Source of the DNA: Saprospiraceae bacterium
GTDB lineage: Bacteria; Bacteroidota; Bacteroidia; Chitinophagales; Saprospiraceae
Assembly: GCA_020630955.1 (NCBI GenBank)
Contig: JAHDIE010000006.1
Span: forward strand, 12,502 to 76,501
Length of the DNA stretch: 64,000 nt
Direction: 5' to 3'
Shown: positions 10,108 through 18,306 of the stretch, piece by piece
How positions within the stretch are numbered: position 1 is the first letter of the stretch
How the letters are laid out: every line of letters starts with the position of its first letter
The notes under the pieces: model-generated
What the model saw: only the letters and a program-made list of their open reading frames with translations
Database searches by the model: none
What the model was told of the DNA's origin: nothing
Translations under genes and position numbers: made by a program

Positions 10108-11343
10108 TTAGCTTACTTTTTCACCTTCATAGGCTCCAGCCTTCAATTTCACTTGCACCGCCTTAAATGCTTCTATTGTCTCTACAATGTCCTCTGATGT
10201 ATGAACAGAAGTTGGTATCAATCTCAATAAAATAATTCCTTTAGGAACAACAGGGTATACAACAATCGAACAGAAAATTCTGTGGTTTTCTCGGAGGTCA
10301 TAAACCAACTTCATGGCTTCTTCTACGGATCCTTTCATGTAAACTGGAGATACACAAGAGTTTGTATTTCCAATATCAAAACCTGCTTCCTTTAACCCTG
10401 ATTGCAACTGCCTAACGTTAGCCCATAGCTTGTCTTTAAATTCTGGCATGGTTTTCAACATATGCAATCTCTTCCTTGCTCCTTGTACAATTGGCATCGC
10501 CAATGATTTAGCAAATATTTGAGAACGCATGTTGTATTTTATAAACTGAATCGTGTCTTTATCGCCTGCTAGAAATGCTCCTACAGATCCCATCGCTTTC
10601 GCAAATGTAGCAAAGTAAAGATCAATATCATCTTGTACACCTTGCTCTTCTCCAGCTCCTGATCCTGTTTTGCCTAATGTTCCAAAACCATGGGCATCAT
10701 CTACCAACAACCTAAAGGAATACTTTTCTTTTAAAGCGACAATTTCTCGCAGCTTTCCTTGATCTCCTCTCATTCCAAAAACACCTTCTGAGATCACAAG
10801 AATTCCTCCTTGCTGTTCTTCAGCTATTTTGGTTGCAGTACTTAATTGTTTCTCTAAACTTTCTATATCGTTATGCTGGAATACCAATCGCTTACCAGAA
10901 TGCATTCTAACACCATCTACAATACAAGCATGACAACCTGCATCATAAACTACGACATCTCTTCTTGATAATAAGGAATCGATGGCTGACATGATCCCTT
11001 GATATCCAAAATTGACCAATACTGCTGCTTCTTTATTTTCAAATTCTGCCAATTCCTTTTCTAAGTCATCATGCAATTGAGTATTACCAGACATCATTCT
11101 TGAACCCATTGGATAGGCAAGACCCCATTCTTCGGTTGCTTCTGTATCAGCTTTTCTAACTTCTGGGTGGTTGCCCAACCCCAAGTAGTTATTGATTGAC
11201 CATACTATAACTTCTCTGCCTTTGAATTGCATTCTGTTACTTAACTCACCTTCTAGCTTTGGAAAAATATAATACCCTTCAGCTACATCAGCATATCTTC
11301 CTAAGGGCCCCATGTCTTTTTTAATTCTATCGAAAATATCCAT
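10108..11343 (-). CDS. PLP-dependent alpha-oxoamine synthase, serine palmitoyltransferase / cysteate acyltransferase-like
   Basis: A 411-residue fold-type I PLP enzyme of the alpha-oxoamine synthase family, which condenses an amino acid with an acyl thioester and releases CO2. Visible motifs: NNYLGLGNHP at 51-60, the DDAHGFG cofactor block (Asp215-Gly221), and FAKAMGS with the Schiff-base Lys249. Relatives make 3-ketosphinganine (Spt, serine plus acyl thioester), the capnine precursor of sulfonolipids (cysteate plus acyl thioester), aminoketobutyrate (Kbl) or KAPA (BioF). The SDR neighbour and absence of biotin or threonine genes favour a long-chain-base role. Serine or cysteate as substrate cannot be decided from sequence. 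It sits 12 bp after the SDR gene. Confidence 0.85.
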   Translation of the reverse strand: MDIFDRIKKDMGPLGRYADVAEGYYIFPKLEGELSNRMQFKGREVIVWSINNYLGLGNHPEVRKADTEATEEWGLAYPMGSRMMSGNTQLHDDLEKELAEFENKEAAVLVNFGYQGIMSAIDSLLSRRDVVVYDAGCHACIVDGVRMHSGKRLVFQHNDIESLEKQLSTATKIAEEQQGGILVISEGVFGMRGDQGKLREIVALKEKYSFRLLVDDAHGFGTLGKTGSGAGEEQGVQDDIDLYFATFAKAMGSVGAFLAGDKDTIQFIKYNMRSQIFAKSLAMPIVQGARKRLHMLKTMPEFKDKLWANVRQLQSGLKEAGFDIGNTNSCVSPVYMKGSVEEAMKLVYDLRENHRIFCSIVVYPVVPKGIILLRLIPTSVHTSEDIVETIEAFKAVQVKLKAGAYEGEKVS

Positions 11344-11355
11344 ATCCTTTCAGTT

Positions 11356-12156
11356 CTATTTTACTTTGGCTTTTGCAATTATTTTTCTAAATCTGTTTGG
11401 AAACAATTTAGACACGAATATAGCTAATTTAGTTTCTCTAAAGCCCCCAAAATAGGCCTCAGCTTTGTGATTTTGTACTGCTTTCAGTATTTCTTTAGCC
11501 AAAACGGCCACATCCATGCCTTTTTCTTGTGCTTTGTCCATTTTATTATATGATTTACCATCCCCAGTAATGGCATTTTTTGAAATATCCGTTTTTACAA
11601 ATCCTGGACAAATAATGGTAACCTTGATATTTGTATTTGCTACTTCAGCTCTTAACGCATCAAAAAAACCATGTAAGGCCATCTTAGCACCAGAATATCC
11701 AGATCTATAGGGTACTCCAAACTTTCCTGCAACACTGCTCATAACAACAAATTGTCCTGAATTCCTTTTTAGGAAATATGGCAATAACATTCTTGTTAAC
11801 AGTACTGTCCCCAAATAATTGATATCAATCAGCTTTTTATAGACTGCAAAGTCCGTTTCCGCTACTTTTGATCGTTGTGAAATACCTCCATTGTTGAATA
11901 GAATATCTACATCTTTTAAAATATTTACATTTTCATTAAAGATTTGCTCTAATCCAACATGATCTTCAAGGTCAAGGGGGATAATATCTACTTCAGGAGA
12001 CTTATGACAAGCATTTTTAACAGTGACTAAAGCTTGTTTTTTACGACTTGATAATACCAATCTTGCTCCTTCTTCCGCAAAAGTAAGCGCTAGAGCCTTA
12101 CCTATACCTGCACTTGCCCCAGTTATCCAGACCTTTTTATTTCTAAAATAGCTCAT
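11356..12156 (-). CDS. Short-chain dehydrogenase/reductase, 3-ketosphinganine-reductase-like
   Basis: A 266-residue classical SDR. It has the NAD(P) glycine motif T-G-A-S-A-G-I-G at 12-19, N-N-G at 88-90, catalytic Ser140/Ser141, and Y154-S-G-A-K158. Arg38 after beta-2 suggests NADPH preference. The C-terminal part is basic and may touch the membrane. It is the first gene of a three-gene operon whose second gene makes a 3-keto long-chain base, so reduction of that ketone is the obvious proposal. Many SDRs of this subgroup are of unknown substrate, so the function is inferred from context. Confidence 0.85.
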   Translation of the reverse strand: MSYFRNKKVWITGASAGIGKALALTFAEEGARLVLSSRKKQALVTVKNACHKSPEVDIIPLDLEDHVGLEQIFNENVNILKDVDILFNNGGISQRSKVAETDFAVYKKLIDINYLGTVLLTRMLLPYFLKRNSGQFVVMSSVAGKFGVPYRSGYSGAKMALHGFFDALRAEVANTNIKVTIICPGFVKTDISKNAITGDGKSYNKMDKAQEKGMDVAVLAKEILKAVQNHKAEAYFGGFRETKLAIFVSKLFPNRFRKIIAKAKVK

Positions 12157-12363
12157 TCAAAAGTGAAGATAGCAATACCTTCAATAAAGAATAAAAAGCC
12201 CATTCTTAATTGAAGTTTTTCTTCAAATGTTCTACTTCTTGGCTACAGGAATACAACTTTCTTAGTTTGTTTACCAATTTATTTGTATATTAAAGAAGGA
12301 ATTAAAACGTTCGGCGCCCTTGGGATGTGTGATATTGAATTGTTAACACTAAAAATCACTTTT

Positions 12364-12786
12364 ATGCTGAATCAAGAAGTAAGAAAAATTATGACCACAG
12401 ATCCAGTGGTTGCAGCTCCTCAACAATCTCTACAGCAACTAACTAACTTAATGGTTTTTCACAAGGTACAACAGGTACCAGTCGTCGATGAAGGAAAACT
12501 GGTTGGCATGATTACTACACACGATCTTTGGAAACAGAGTCAAAATAATCAACTCTCCGAAGACATCAAAGTTGAGGATATTATGAGTAAAAACATCATA
12601 AAAATATCTCCGCTTGATAAAGTTGGAACAGCTGCAGAACTATTCATGGATAAGAGATTTAAAACCCTACCTGTTGTTAATCTTCGCAATGAGTTAAAAG
12701 GTGTGGTTACAGCATTTGATGTTATTCGGCACACCATGAAAAAAGAATACAAAACACCTATCCTTTATAAAGAGGTTTTAAAGTAA
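12364..12786 (+). CDS. Tandem CBS-domain protein
   Basis: A 140-residue protein that is almost only a CBS pair (about 5-60 and 70-135), with the typical 'VRKIMTTDPVVAAPQQSL', 'VPVVDEGKLVGMIT' and 'LPVVNLRNELKGVVTAFDVIR' strands. Such pairs bind adenosine nucleotides and act as energy or second-messenger sensors. The effector partner is not identifiable. I start at the ATG 12364; the frame is open upstream to a possible start at 12283, but the extra 27 residues do not look like CBS sequence. Two hairpins follow the gene. Confidence 0.85.
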   Translation: MLNQEVRKIMTTDPVVAAPQQSLQQLTNLMVFHKVQQVPVVDEGKLVGMITTHDLWKQSQNNQLSEDIKVEDIMSKNIIKISPLDKVGTAAELFMDKRFKTLPVVNLRNELKGVVTAFDVIRHTMKKEYKTPILYKEVLK

Positions 12787-12795
12787 CGAACATTG

Positions 12796-12840
12796 TACCA
12801 GTACGTTTAGTATGTTAATCTAATTGCCACTAAACTGGTA
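12796..12840 (+). other. Imperfect 3'-UTR hairpin after the CBS gene
   Basis: TACCAGT (12796-12802) pairs with ACTGGTA (12834-12840). The pairing continues inward as TTTAGT with ACTAA(A) if three bases (acg) bulge out, giving a stem of about 12 bp. It has no T-run directly after it and is followed at once by a second hairpin that does. Confidence 0.4.
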
Positions 12841-12906
12841 AAGGGTTAGATATTCAGAAATTGGATTTAATTTTCTGACTGAATTTCTACCCTTTTCTTT
12901 TTTCAA
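12840..12906 (+). terminator. Probable rho-independent terminator of the CBS gene
   Basis: Nested arms AAAGGGT/ACCCTTT (12840-12846 with 12889-12895) and AGAAATT/AATTTCT (12856-12862 with 12882-12888) lead into a T-rich run (12893-12906). The left arms are separated by a 9-nt bulge while the right arms are contiguous, so the hairpin is imperfect. It lies between convergent genes and may serve the CBS gene. Confidence 0.45.
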
Positions 12907-12943
12907 ATTTAAATTAAGTTTACTTAATAATTCTATAAGTAAG

Positions 12944-15841
12944 TTAGTTCCCTAAATACTCTTTCTCAAAATAAGCTCTATAAGCATTGATAGATTTTTG
13001 CTTGATAATCTCTCTATAATTGCTTTGCGTCACAGGATAAACTTCGTAATTAATTTCGTTAGTAATAAACTTATCCTCGTTCTTTTGGATTGTCTTCCAG
13101 TAATCCATCGCTTTGGATTCATTTGAATATTTTCTGATCAATATCAGGTGACTATTGAGATCCTTGTTTAAGGAAATATCACTTTGTTGCAGTCTATCTG
13201 CTTTAAAGAATTGCCTATTGAATCCAGAAATACTAATCTTGGTATCATCAACATTTTTTCCTGAGGCATCATATAAAACAACAACTACATAGTGTAATCC
13301 ATCCTTGTTTTTTTCAAACTTTTGCGTCTCTTCATCATACAAGATAGAATTAAAGGCTTCTTCGTCTCCTTTTAAAAATCTTAGTATTTCTTTAGCCCGG
13401 GTTTGTTCAGGTGTATTTGGATATCTCTTAACCAATTGTTCAAGAGATTTGACATATTCGTCTCTCCCTGCAACACTTCCGGTGCTCATTGCTGAAAGCA
13501 AAGCAAACTTTGAAGCAAACTCATTGTTTTCACCAAATTGTTTAGCAGATTTTTTAGCTCTGTTAATTACAGTTTCAAAATCCTTTTTTTCAAAGTAGTT
13601 GTAGGTTTGATTATAATAATCATCCAATACATTTTCTGCCGCAAGCTGCTCTTTTACATAATTTGGATCGGTTGCAATTTTGGTGTATCTAGAATCAGGA
13701 AATTCTTCCTTCATTTTGTTTAAGTATTGCTTTGCGGTTCCATTACTTCCTAAATCTTGATGATTCAAATATTGGTAAAAATAAACTTGATCCATTTTCT
13801 GGAATGTAGGAAATTCTTTTTCTACTCGATCAAAAGTCTCGCTTGACTTCTTATAATTTTGCAATCTCTCCCGATACATAAAACCAAGATCAAACAAAGC
13901 AAGTGATAATTTTCTATGTGCCGTTTCCTTACCAAGTTTTGTTGTTGGTATTTTGGCAATAAATGCACTGATCTCATCTTCACTAATCTCTCTTTCCCCA
14001 GAATCTTCAGCAATATTTTCTGAAAACGAGGATCCCACTGCTGATCTTCTCCAGTTATCCTCTAGCACTCTATCTCCCCATTTTCTTTCAAATTCTTCTT
14101 TTCCTTGAGTAAGAGCAATAGGATTGTAAGCAAAAAAGCTACTTTGCCCAGAACCATATCTCCTACCTGGCCCATTTGCTCTTGTTGGATTCTCTCCTCC
14201 TAGATTCTCACCCAATACTTCCTCTGGTTGATTTTTAATTGCCTCTTTTGCTCTATCTCTTAATTCTTCTTCAGTCAAAGAAGCCAATTCTAGGAGACTG
14301 TCTTGCAACTGAATTTGATCTATTGTTAATGAAATATCTTTAAGGCTATTGGCATACTTTCTAACTTCAGGAAATCTTTCATCAGACTTTGGCATATATT
14401 CTAAAGTCTTATCAAAATATTGTTTAGCGGCAGTATAATCTTCTTGCTCAAATAATAGATAAGCCAATCTATAAAACAAGTCTGGGTCTTTAGTTCCTCC
14501 TTCTGAAGTTGCCTTTTTAAAAGCATCAATGGCGGCAGAGGTATCTCCATCATTCAATAATACTTCTCCAATAGAAAAGTAGATGGGTCCCTTGAAGTCA
14601 TTGTATTTTTCTTCTTCGGCCATCTTTTCCATTTTCTTGATCGCAGATTTCGAAGTCATTTTACCAATGGAATGAGATAATTTTAACTCATTGATGTCTG
14701 CATAAAAAGCCATTTCAAAATCAGGTCTAAAAGATCTGCATCTTTCAAATTCTTTAAAAGCTGCACTAGGATTTCCAAGTCTCTCAAACAGTTGTGCGCG
14801 GATATATGCAAATCTTGCTTTGTCGAAATTATCTTTACTGGATGCAATTGCATCATCAAGATATTTCAATGCTAGGTCGTAATCTTTATTTTTAATATTT
14901 AAGTGAGCCTTTGCAGCTGGAATCTGGTCTCTAACTTCTGCCTGAGCATTTGAACCAATAATTTTGTTTAGATAATATTCTGCTGAAGAATAATTTTCTC
15001 TTTCTATAAGCGTTCTTGCTAACCAATATAAACCTTTCCAATAGGCCGTTGTATGACCGAATGCTCCATCCTTTAATTCCTCTTTTTCTTCTTCTTTCTC
15101 ATCTTCTTTATCTTTTTCATCATCTACCTTAGCGACTTCTTTTTCTTCTGTTGGCTTTTCTGTTGGTCTTGTTTTTGTCGAAGGAGATCTTTGGCCTTTC
15201 TTCCTTCTTTTCATTTCTTCTTTCTTTGCCTTTTCTCTTGCTTTTTGTTCCGCTTCTCTTGCTTTCTTTTTCTCCTTTTCTGTTTTTTCTCTTTCTGCTA
15301 CTTGTGCTTTTCGTTCAGCATCTTTTTGTTTCTTCTCTTTTTTACGAGCCATCTCCTTTTGAGCTCTAGAGGCCTCCTTACTGGGATCATAATTTTTACC
15401 GTAAGGATTAAAAGGATCAAACTCTTCTTCAAAAAACATCAAAGTCTCCTCTGCCGTTTCATAATCTTGCTTATAGAATTGTGCTTTTCCAATCAAAACA
15501 TAACAGTCATCTACCCAATGACTTTGTCTATGTAATGAAGCAGATTTAGAAACCTTTTCAACAGCAATGTCTAAGTTATTGGCTTCAATTTTCGGATTTT
15601 GAAGATTGGTATAGTCATACACACTTAATAATTGATTATAATTATCAATGTGTGCTTCTTGCATGCTCAACATACTCTCATCCATCAAAACCTCAGCATT
15701 AAAAAATGCATTATAATATGCTGTAGTATTATGATAGAATTTTTTTGTCGCACTGATATCACTTTTCTTCTTCTCGGTAACACAAGAAGATATCAGTAAA
15801 ACGGCCATTATATAGGCAATAGAAGACCTTAGTGTATTCAA
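12944..15841 (-). CDS. sprE: Type IX secretion / gliding motility lipoprotein SprE/PorW
   Basis: A 965-residue TPR lipoprotein of the SprE (gliding) / PorW (type IX secretion) family, an envelope component needed for export of proteins with type IX C-terminal signals. The N-terminus has a signal with lipobox L-I-S-S-C (Cys20), then the family-typical 'KFYHNTTAYYNAFFNAEVLM' block near 35-54. Many TPR-like helical repeats follow, and the C-terminus has 'FNRQFFKADRLQQSDI' and 'YRAYFEKEYL'. A highly charged Lys/Glu/Arg insert occupies about residues 155-257. Translation appears to start at a TTG: the next Met (residue 12) would remove most of the signal peptide. It is divergent from the M23 peptidase gene. 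Type IX cargo genes lie at 37.4-39.1 kb. Confidence 0.9.
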   Translation of the reverse strand: MNTLRSSIAYIMAVLLISSCVTEKKKSDISATKKFYHNTTAYYNAFFNAEVLMDESMLSMQEAHIDNYNQLLSVYDYTNLQNPKIEANNLDIAVEKVSKSASLHRQSHWVDDCYVLIGKAQFYKQDYETAEETLMFFEEEFDPFNPYGKNYDPSKEASRAQKEMARKKEKKQKDAERKAQVAEREKTEKEKKKAREAEQKAREKAKKEEMKRRKKGQRSPSTKTRPTEKPTEEKEVAKVDDEKDKEDEKEEEKEELKDGAFGHTTAYWKGLYWLARTLIERENYSSAEYYLNKIIGSNAQAEVRDQIPAAKAHLNIKNKDYDLALKYLDDAIASSKDNFDKARFAYIRAQLFERLGNPSAAFKEFERCRSFRPDFEMAFYADINELKLSHSIGKMTSKSAIKKMEKMAEEEKYNDFKGPIYFSIGEVLLNDGDTSAAIDAFKKATSEGGTKDPDLFYRLAYLLFEQEDYTAAKQYFDKTLEYMPKSDERFPEVRKYANSLKDISLTIDQIQLQDSLLELASLTEEELRDRAKEAIKNQPEEVLGENLGGENPTRANGPGRRYGSGQSSFFAYNPIALTQGKEEFERKWGDRVLEDNWRRSAVGSSFSENIAEDSGEREISEDEISAFIAKIPTTKLGKETAHRKLSLALFDLGFMYRERLQNYKKSSETFDRVEKEFPTFQKMDQVYFYQYLNHQDLGSNGTAKQYLNKMKEEFPDSRYTKIATDPNYVKEQLAAENVLDDYYNQTYNYFEKKDFETVINRAKKSAKQFGENNEFASKFALLSAMSTGSVAGRDEYVKSLEQLVKRYPNTPEQTRAKEILRFLKGDEEAFNSILYDEETQKFEKNKDGLHYVVVVLYDASGKNVDDTKISISGFNRQFFKADRLQQSDISLNKDLNSHLILIRKYSNESKAMDYWKTIQKNEDKFITNEINYEVYPVTQSNYREIIKQKSINAYRAYFEKEYLGN

Positions 15842-16003
15842 CTTTGTATTTTTTATATGAATAAGCTGTAAATAGTGAAGTTTTGGGAGAAAATCAGCTA
15901 ATTATTATCATCTATATAAACTGATTTGCCACAAAATTATTTTAATTATTCCAATTTTACAGCCTATTTGCAGTTTAATACATTATTCAAGCCATTTTTT
16001 GAT

Positions 16004-16849
16004 ATGAATGATCATACTATAGAGAAGAATTCCCTTTGGGAAAAGCTAAAAACTAAGTACAGAATTGGGATTGCAGACCCAGAAAGTCTTAAAGAACTCA
16101 GGTCATACCAGTTTTCACTTTTAACCTTTGTTTTAAGCATTGTTGGCTTAATCTTATTTGTTTTTCTCTTTAGTATTTTACTTTTTTCATTTCAACCGAT
16201 CAAACATTTCATTTTTGGTATCGATAATGTAGAAAGTAGTAGCGCTTTCATTCAATTAAACAAGCAAGTGATTGAGTTGGAGCAAACTTTAACAGACCAA
16301 AAAATATATATCGATGGGCTTGTAAATATGCTTAACGGTGATTCTGAATCCGTGCAGCAAGCAAACCCACAAATAATGGATATTTCTAGTACTCCAATAC
16401 CCGCTGCTCCCGATGAAAATCAATTTATACCACTTGAAAAAGAAAATAACAAATTTGACCCCAAGCTGCTACGCGCAAAATTAATGCATCTAGTCTCTCC
16501 AGTCCGAGGCAGGATAAGTGCACACTTTAATGCTTTAGAAGAACATCTAGGAGTAGATATTATTGCTCCAAAAAATTCTCCTATCGTAGCAGTAAATGAG
16601 GGTGTCGTAGTCCATGCAGCCTGGACCATTGAAACAGGAAATACCATAAGTATCCAACACAGTGATAATATCATTTCCGTATATAAACACAATTCTGTTT
16701 TGTTGAAAAAAGAAGGGGATTATGTTACCACTGGTGAGGCCATAGCAATAATTGGGAACAGTGGAGAACAGACAACTGGCCCACATCTTCACTTCGAACT
16801 TTGGTTTCAAGGTGTCCCCCTTAATCCAGTTCAATACATTTCTTTCTAG
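16004..16849 (+). CDS. M23/LytM-family metallopeptidase, membrane-anchored
   Basis: 281 residues from the ATG at 16004. The frame is open back to a TTG at 15926, but that extension lies in a promoter-like region. One transmembrane helix (about 36-62) is followed by a short coiled segment (about 72-105) and a C-terminal LytM domain. Zinc-site motifs are present: 'HLGVD' (H-x3-D) and 'HLHFELW' (HxH). Family members are peptidoglycan DD-endopeptidases or amidase activators. It is divergent from sprE, and the next gene begins 45 bp downstream under its own promoter. Whether it opens peptidoglycan for the type IX machinery is speculation. Confidence 0.9.
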   Translation: MNDHTIEKNSLWEKLKTKYRIGIADPESLKELRSYQFSLLTFVLSIVGLILFVFLFSILLFSFQPIKHFIFGIDNVESSSAFIQLNKQVIELEQTLTDQKIYIDGLVNMLNGDSESVQQANPQIMDISSTPIPAAPDENQFIPLEKENNKFDPKLLRAKLMHLVSPVRGRISAHFNALEEHLGVDIIAPKNSPIVAVNEGVVVHAAWTIETGNTISIQHSDNIISVYKHNSVLLKKEGDYVTTGEAIAIIGNSGEQTTGPHLHFELWFQGVPLNPVQYISF

Positions 16850-16868
16850 TCTATTCCTATATAAAAAT

Positions 16869-16876
16869 TACCTTTG
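16869..16876 (+). promoter_or_regulatory. Bacteroidota -7 element of the HAD gene
   Basis: TACCTTTG matches TAnnTTTG exactly and lies 18 bp before the ATG at 16895. It overlaps the in-frame TTG at 16874, which excludes that codon as the real start. A good TTG -33 element is not visible. Confidence 0.55.
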
Positions 16877-16894
16877 CAAATTAATTTAGAAATT

Positions 16895-17326
16895 ATGAGT
16901 GAAAATAATCACGAACTAAAAGAATTAAAAGGAGAAGATGGCAAACTATTGAGCCCTGTCCTAAATGAAGAAGTAAGAAACTTTCTAATCGATATTGACG
17001 GTACAATCTGCGATGACATACCGAATGAAGAACCTGAAAGAATGGTCTCTGCGAAATTATATCCTGATGCATTAGAGACCATCAACAAATGGTATGAAGA
17101 TGGACACATTATCACCTTTTTTACATCAAGAACAGAGGATCATAGAAAGGTAACCGAAGAATGGCTGGCCATGCACCAGTTTAAATATCATGGTCTTTTG
17201 ATGGGCAAACCAAGAGGTGGCAATTATCATTGGATTGATAACCATATGGTTCGTGCAACAAGGTTTAAAGGAAAGTTCACAGATATGATCAGAGCCAACA
17301 AAACCATTGAAATCTTCGAACCTTAA
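16895..17326 (+). CDS. Small HAD-superfamily phosphatase-like protein
   Basis: A 143-residue protein with the HAD nucleophile motif D-I-D-G-T (in 'FLIDIDGTICDD'), the second motif 'ITFFTSR', then 'LLMGKPRGGNYHWIDNHMV' carrying the Lys and the late Asp of motifs III/IV. It is short, with almost no cap, so the substrate may be a small phosphate ester or a 5'-nucleotide; it cannot be specified. The ATG is chosen because a -7 box lies just upstream. Its stop overlaps the stop of the convergent epimerase by four bases. Confidence 0.8.
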   Translation: MSENNHELKELKGEDGKLLSPVLNEEVRNFLIDIDGTICDDIPNEEPERMVSAKLYPDALETINKWYEDGHIITFFTSRTEDHRKVTEEWLAMHQFKYHGLLMGKPRGGNYHWIDNHMVRATRFKGKFTDMIRANKTIEIFEP

Positions 17327-18243
17327 ATTCTTCTGTTTTTAAGGTCCATGACTGCATCTTTCACTTCCGTAAATGTAAATTCGAATCCTTGATTCATTGC
17401 ATTTTTAGGAATTACTCTGGTACTGTTTGTAAGCATTCTTGTCATTTCTCCCATTCCAAGCTTAAGTAATAAGCTAGGAACAGGAAAAGCAATTGCTAGC
17501 GGTAGAAACATATGCTTAATCTCTTTTGCCATTTGCCGTAAGGGTATAGGATTAGGAGCAGTACCATTAAATATCCCTACCCAACTTTCATCCTCTATTC
17601 CTTTGATAAGCATTTTGCAAAGATCATCGATATGTATCCATGAGTAATATTGCTTTCCATCTCCAAAATAAGCACTCAATCCGAATCGAAGAGGAATCAT
17701 CATTTTCTGAAGTGCACCACCCATCGTACTTAACACAATTCCAATTCTAATCATACAAAATTGATTCGTATGGACCCCAAGATTCGTTAAGGAATTTTCC
17801 CATAAAATTGTACTATTAACAAGAAATTCTTCAGAACCTTTCTCTGATTTTTCATCTAGCATGTTACTTCCTCTATTTCCATAAAAGCCGATTGCAGAAC
17901 CAGCAATGATTGATTTTGGTCTATGATCAAGTTTGTCTAAAGAGTTTCTCAAAAGCTCATTGCTTAAAACCCTAGAATCAATTATTTCCTTTTTTCTACT
18001 ATTTGACCATCTTTTGTCAGCAATCCCAGCTCCAGCCAATGAAACAATATGATCACAAGATTTAAGTCCATCAAAATCAATTTCTCCCTTGCTTGGATTC
18101 CAATAATAATAGGAGACATTTTCATGTGATTTTTTAATTTTCCTTGTGTAAATCCTAATTGAATACATGTCCTTGTCCAACATTTGAATCAATCTTGAAC
18201 CTATCAAACCAGTTCCTCCCGTTATGACGATTGTTTTCTTCAT
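17323..18243 (-). CDS. TIGR01777-type epimerase (YfcH / SDR39U1 family)
   Basis: A 306-residue atypical extended SDR with the Rossmann motif T-G-G-T-G-L-I-G at 8-15, a 'SAIGFYG' block near 157 in place of the usual active-site Tyr region, and the C-terminal DUF1731-like tail ('LTNSTRVIPKNAMNQGFEF'). The family is near-universal, but its reaction is not established. It is single-gene, convergent with the HAD gene and divergent from the peptide-binding protein gene. Confidence 0.93.
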   Translation of the reverse strand: MKKTIVITGGTGLIGSRLIQMLDKDMYSIRIYTRKIKKSHENVSYYYWNPSKGEIDFDGLKSCDHIVSLAGAGIADKRWSNSRKKEIIDSRVLSNELLRNSLDKLDHRPKSIIAGSAIGFYGNRGSNMLDEKSEKGSEEFLVNSTILWENSLTNLGVHTNQFCMIRIGIVLSTMGGALQKMMIPLRFGLSAYFGDGKQYYSWIHIDDLCKMLIKGIEDESWVGIFNGTAPNPIPLRQMAKEIKHMFLPLAIAFPVPSLLLKLGMGEMTRMLTNSTRVIPKNAMNQGFEFTFTEVKDAVMDLKNRRI

Positions 18244-18261
18244 CTTATATGTATAATGGGA

Positions 18262-18288
18262 TTGGCAATAAATTGTTTGCTATCTTTA
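18262..18288 (+). promoter_or_regulatory. Promoter of the peptide-importer genes
   Basis: TTG at 18262-18264 and TATCTTTA at 18281-18288 (consensus TAnnTTTG with the last G replaced by A) are 19 bp apart, start to start. They lie 18 bp before the ATG at 18307, which supports that ATG over the upstream in-frame codons. Confidence 0.5.
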
Positions 18289-18306
18289 GATATAAGTTGC
18301 ATTTAC

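Noticed and set aside
10108-11343. Annotation as biotin synthesis BioF or threonine catabolism Kbl
   Set aside because: The family allows both, but no biotin or threonine dehydrogenase gene is adjacent and the SDR partner fits long-chain-base synthesis better; left open in the entry.
15151-15535. Long open frames on the plus strand opposite sprE encoding Leu/Phe-rich proteins
   Set aside because: They are the antisense shadow of the Lys/Glu-rich insert of SprE (AAG/GAA codons read as CTT/TTC); no promoter and no protein-like composition.
16874-16894. TTG start adding seven residues to the HAD protein
   Set aside because: The TTG is inside the TACCTTTG promoter box; the ATG at 16895 follows it at a sensible distance.
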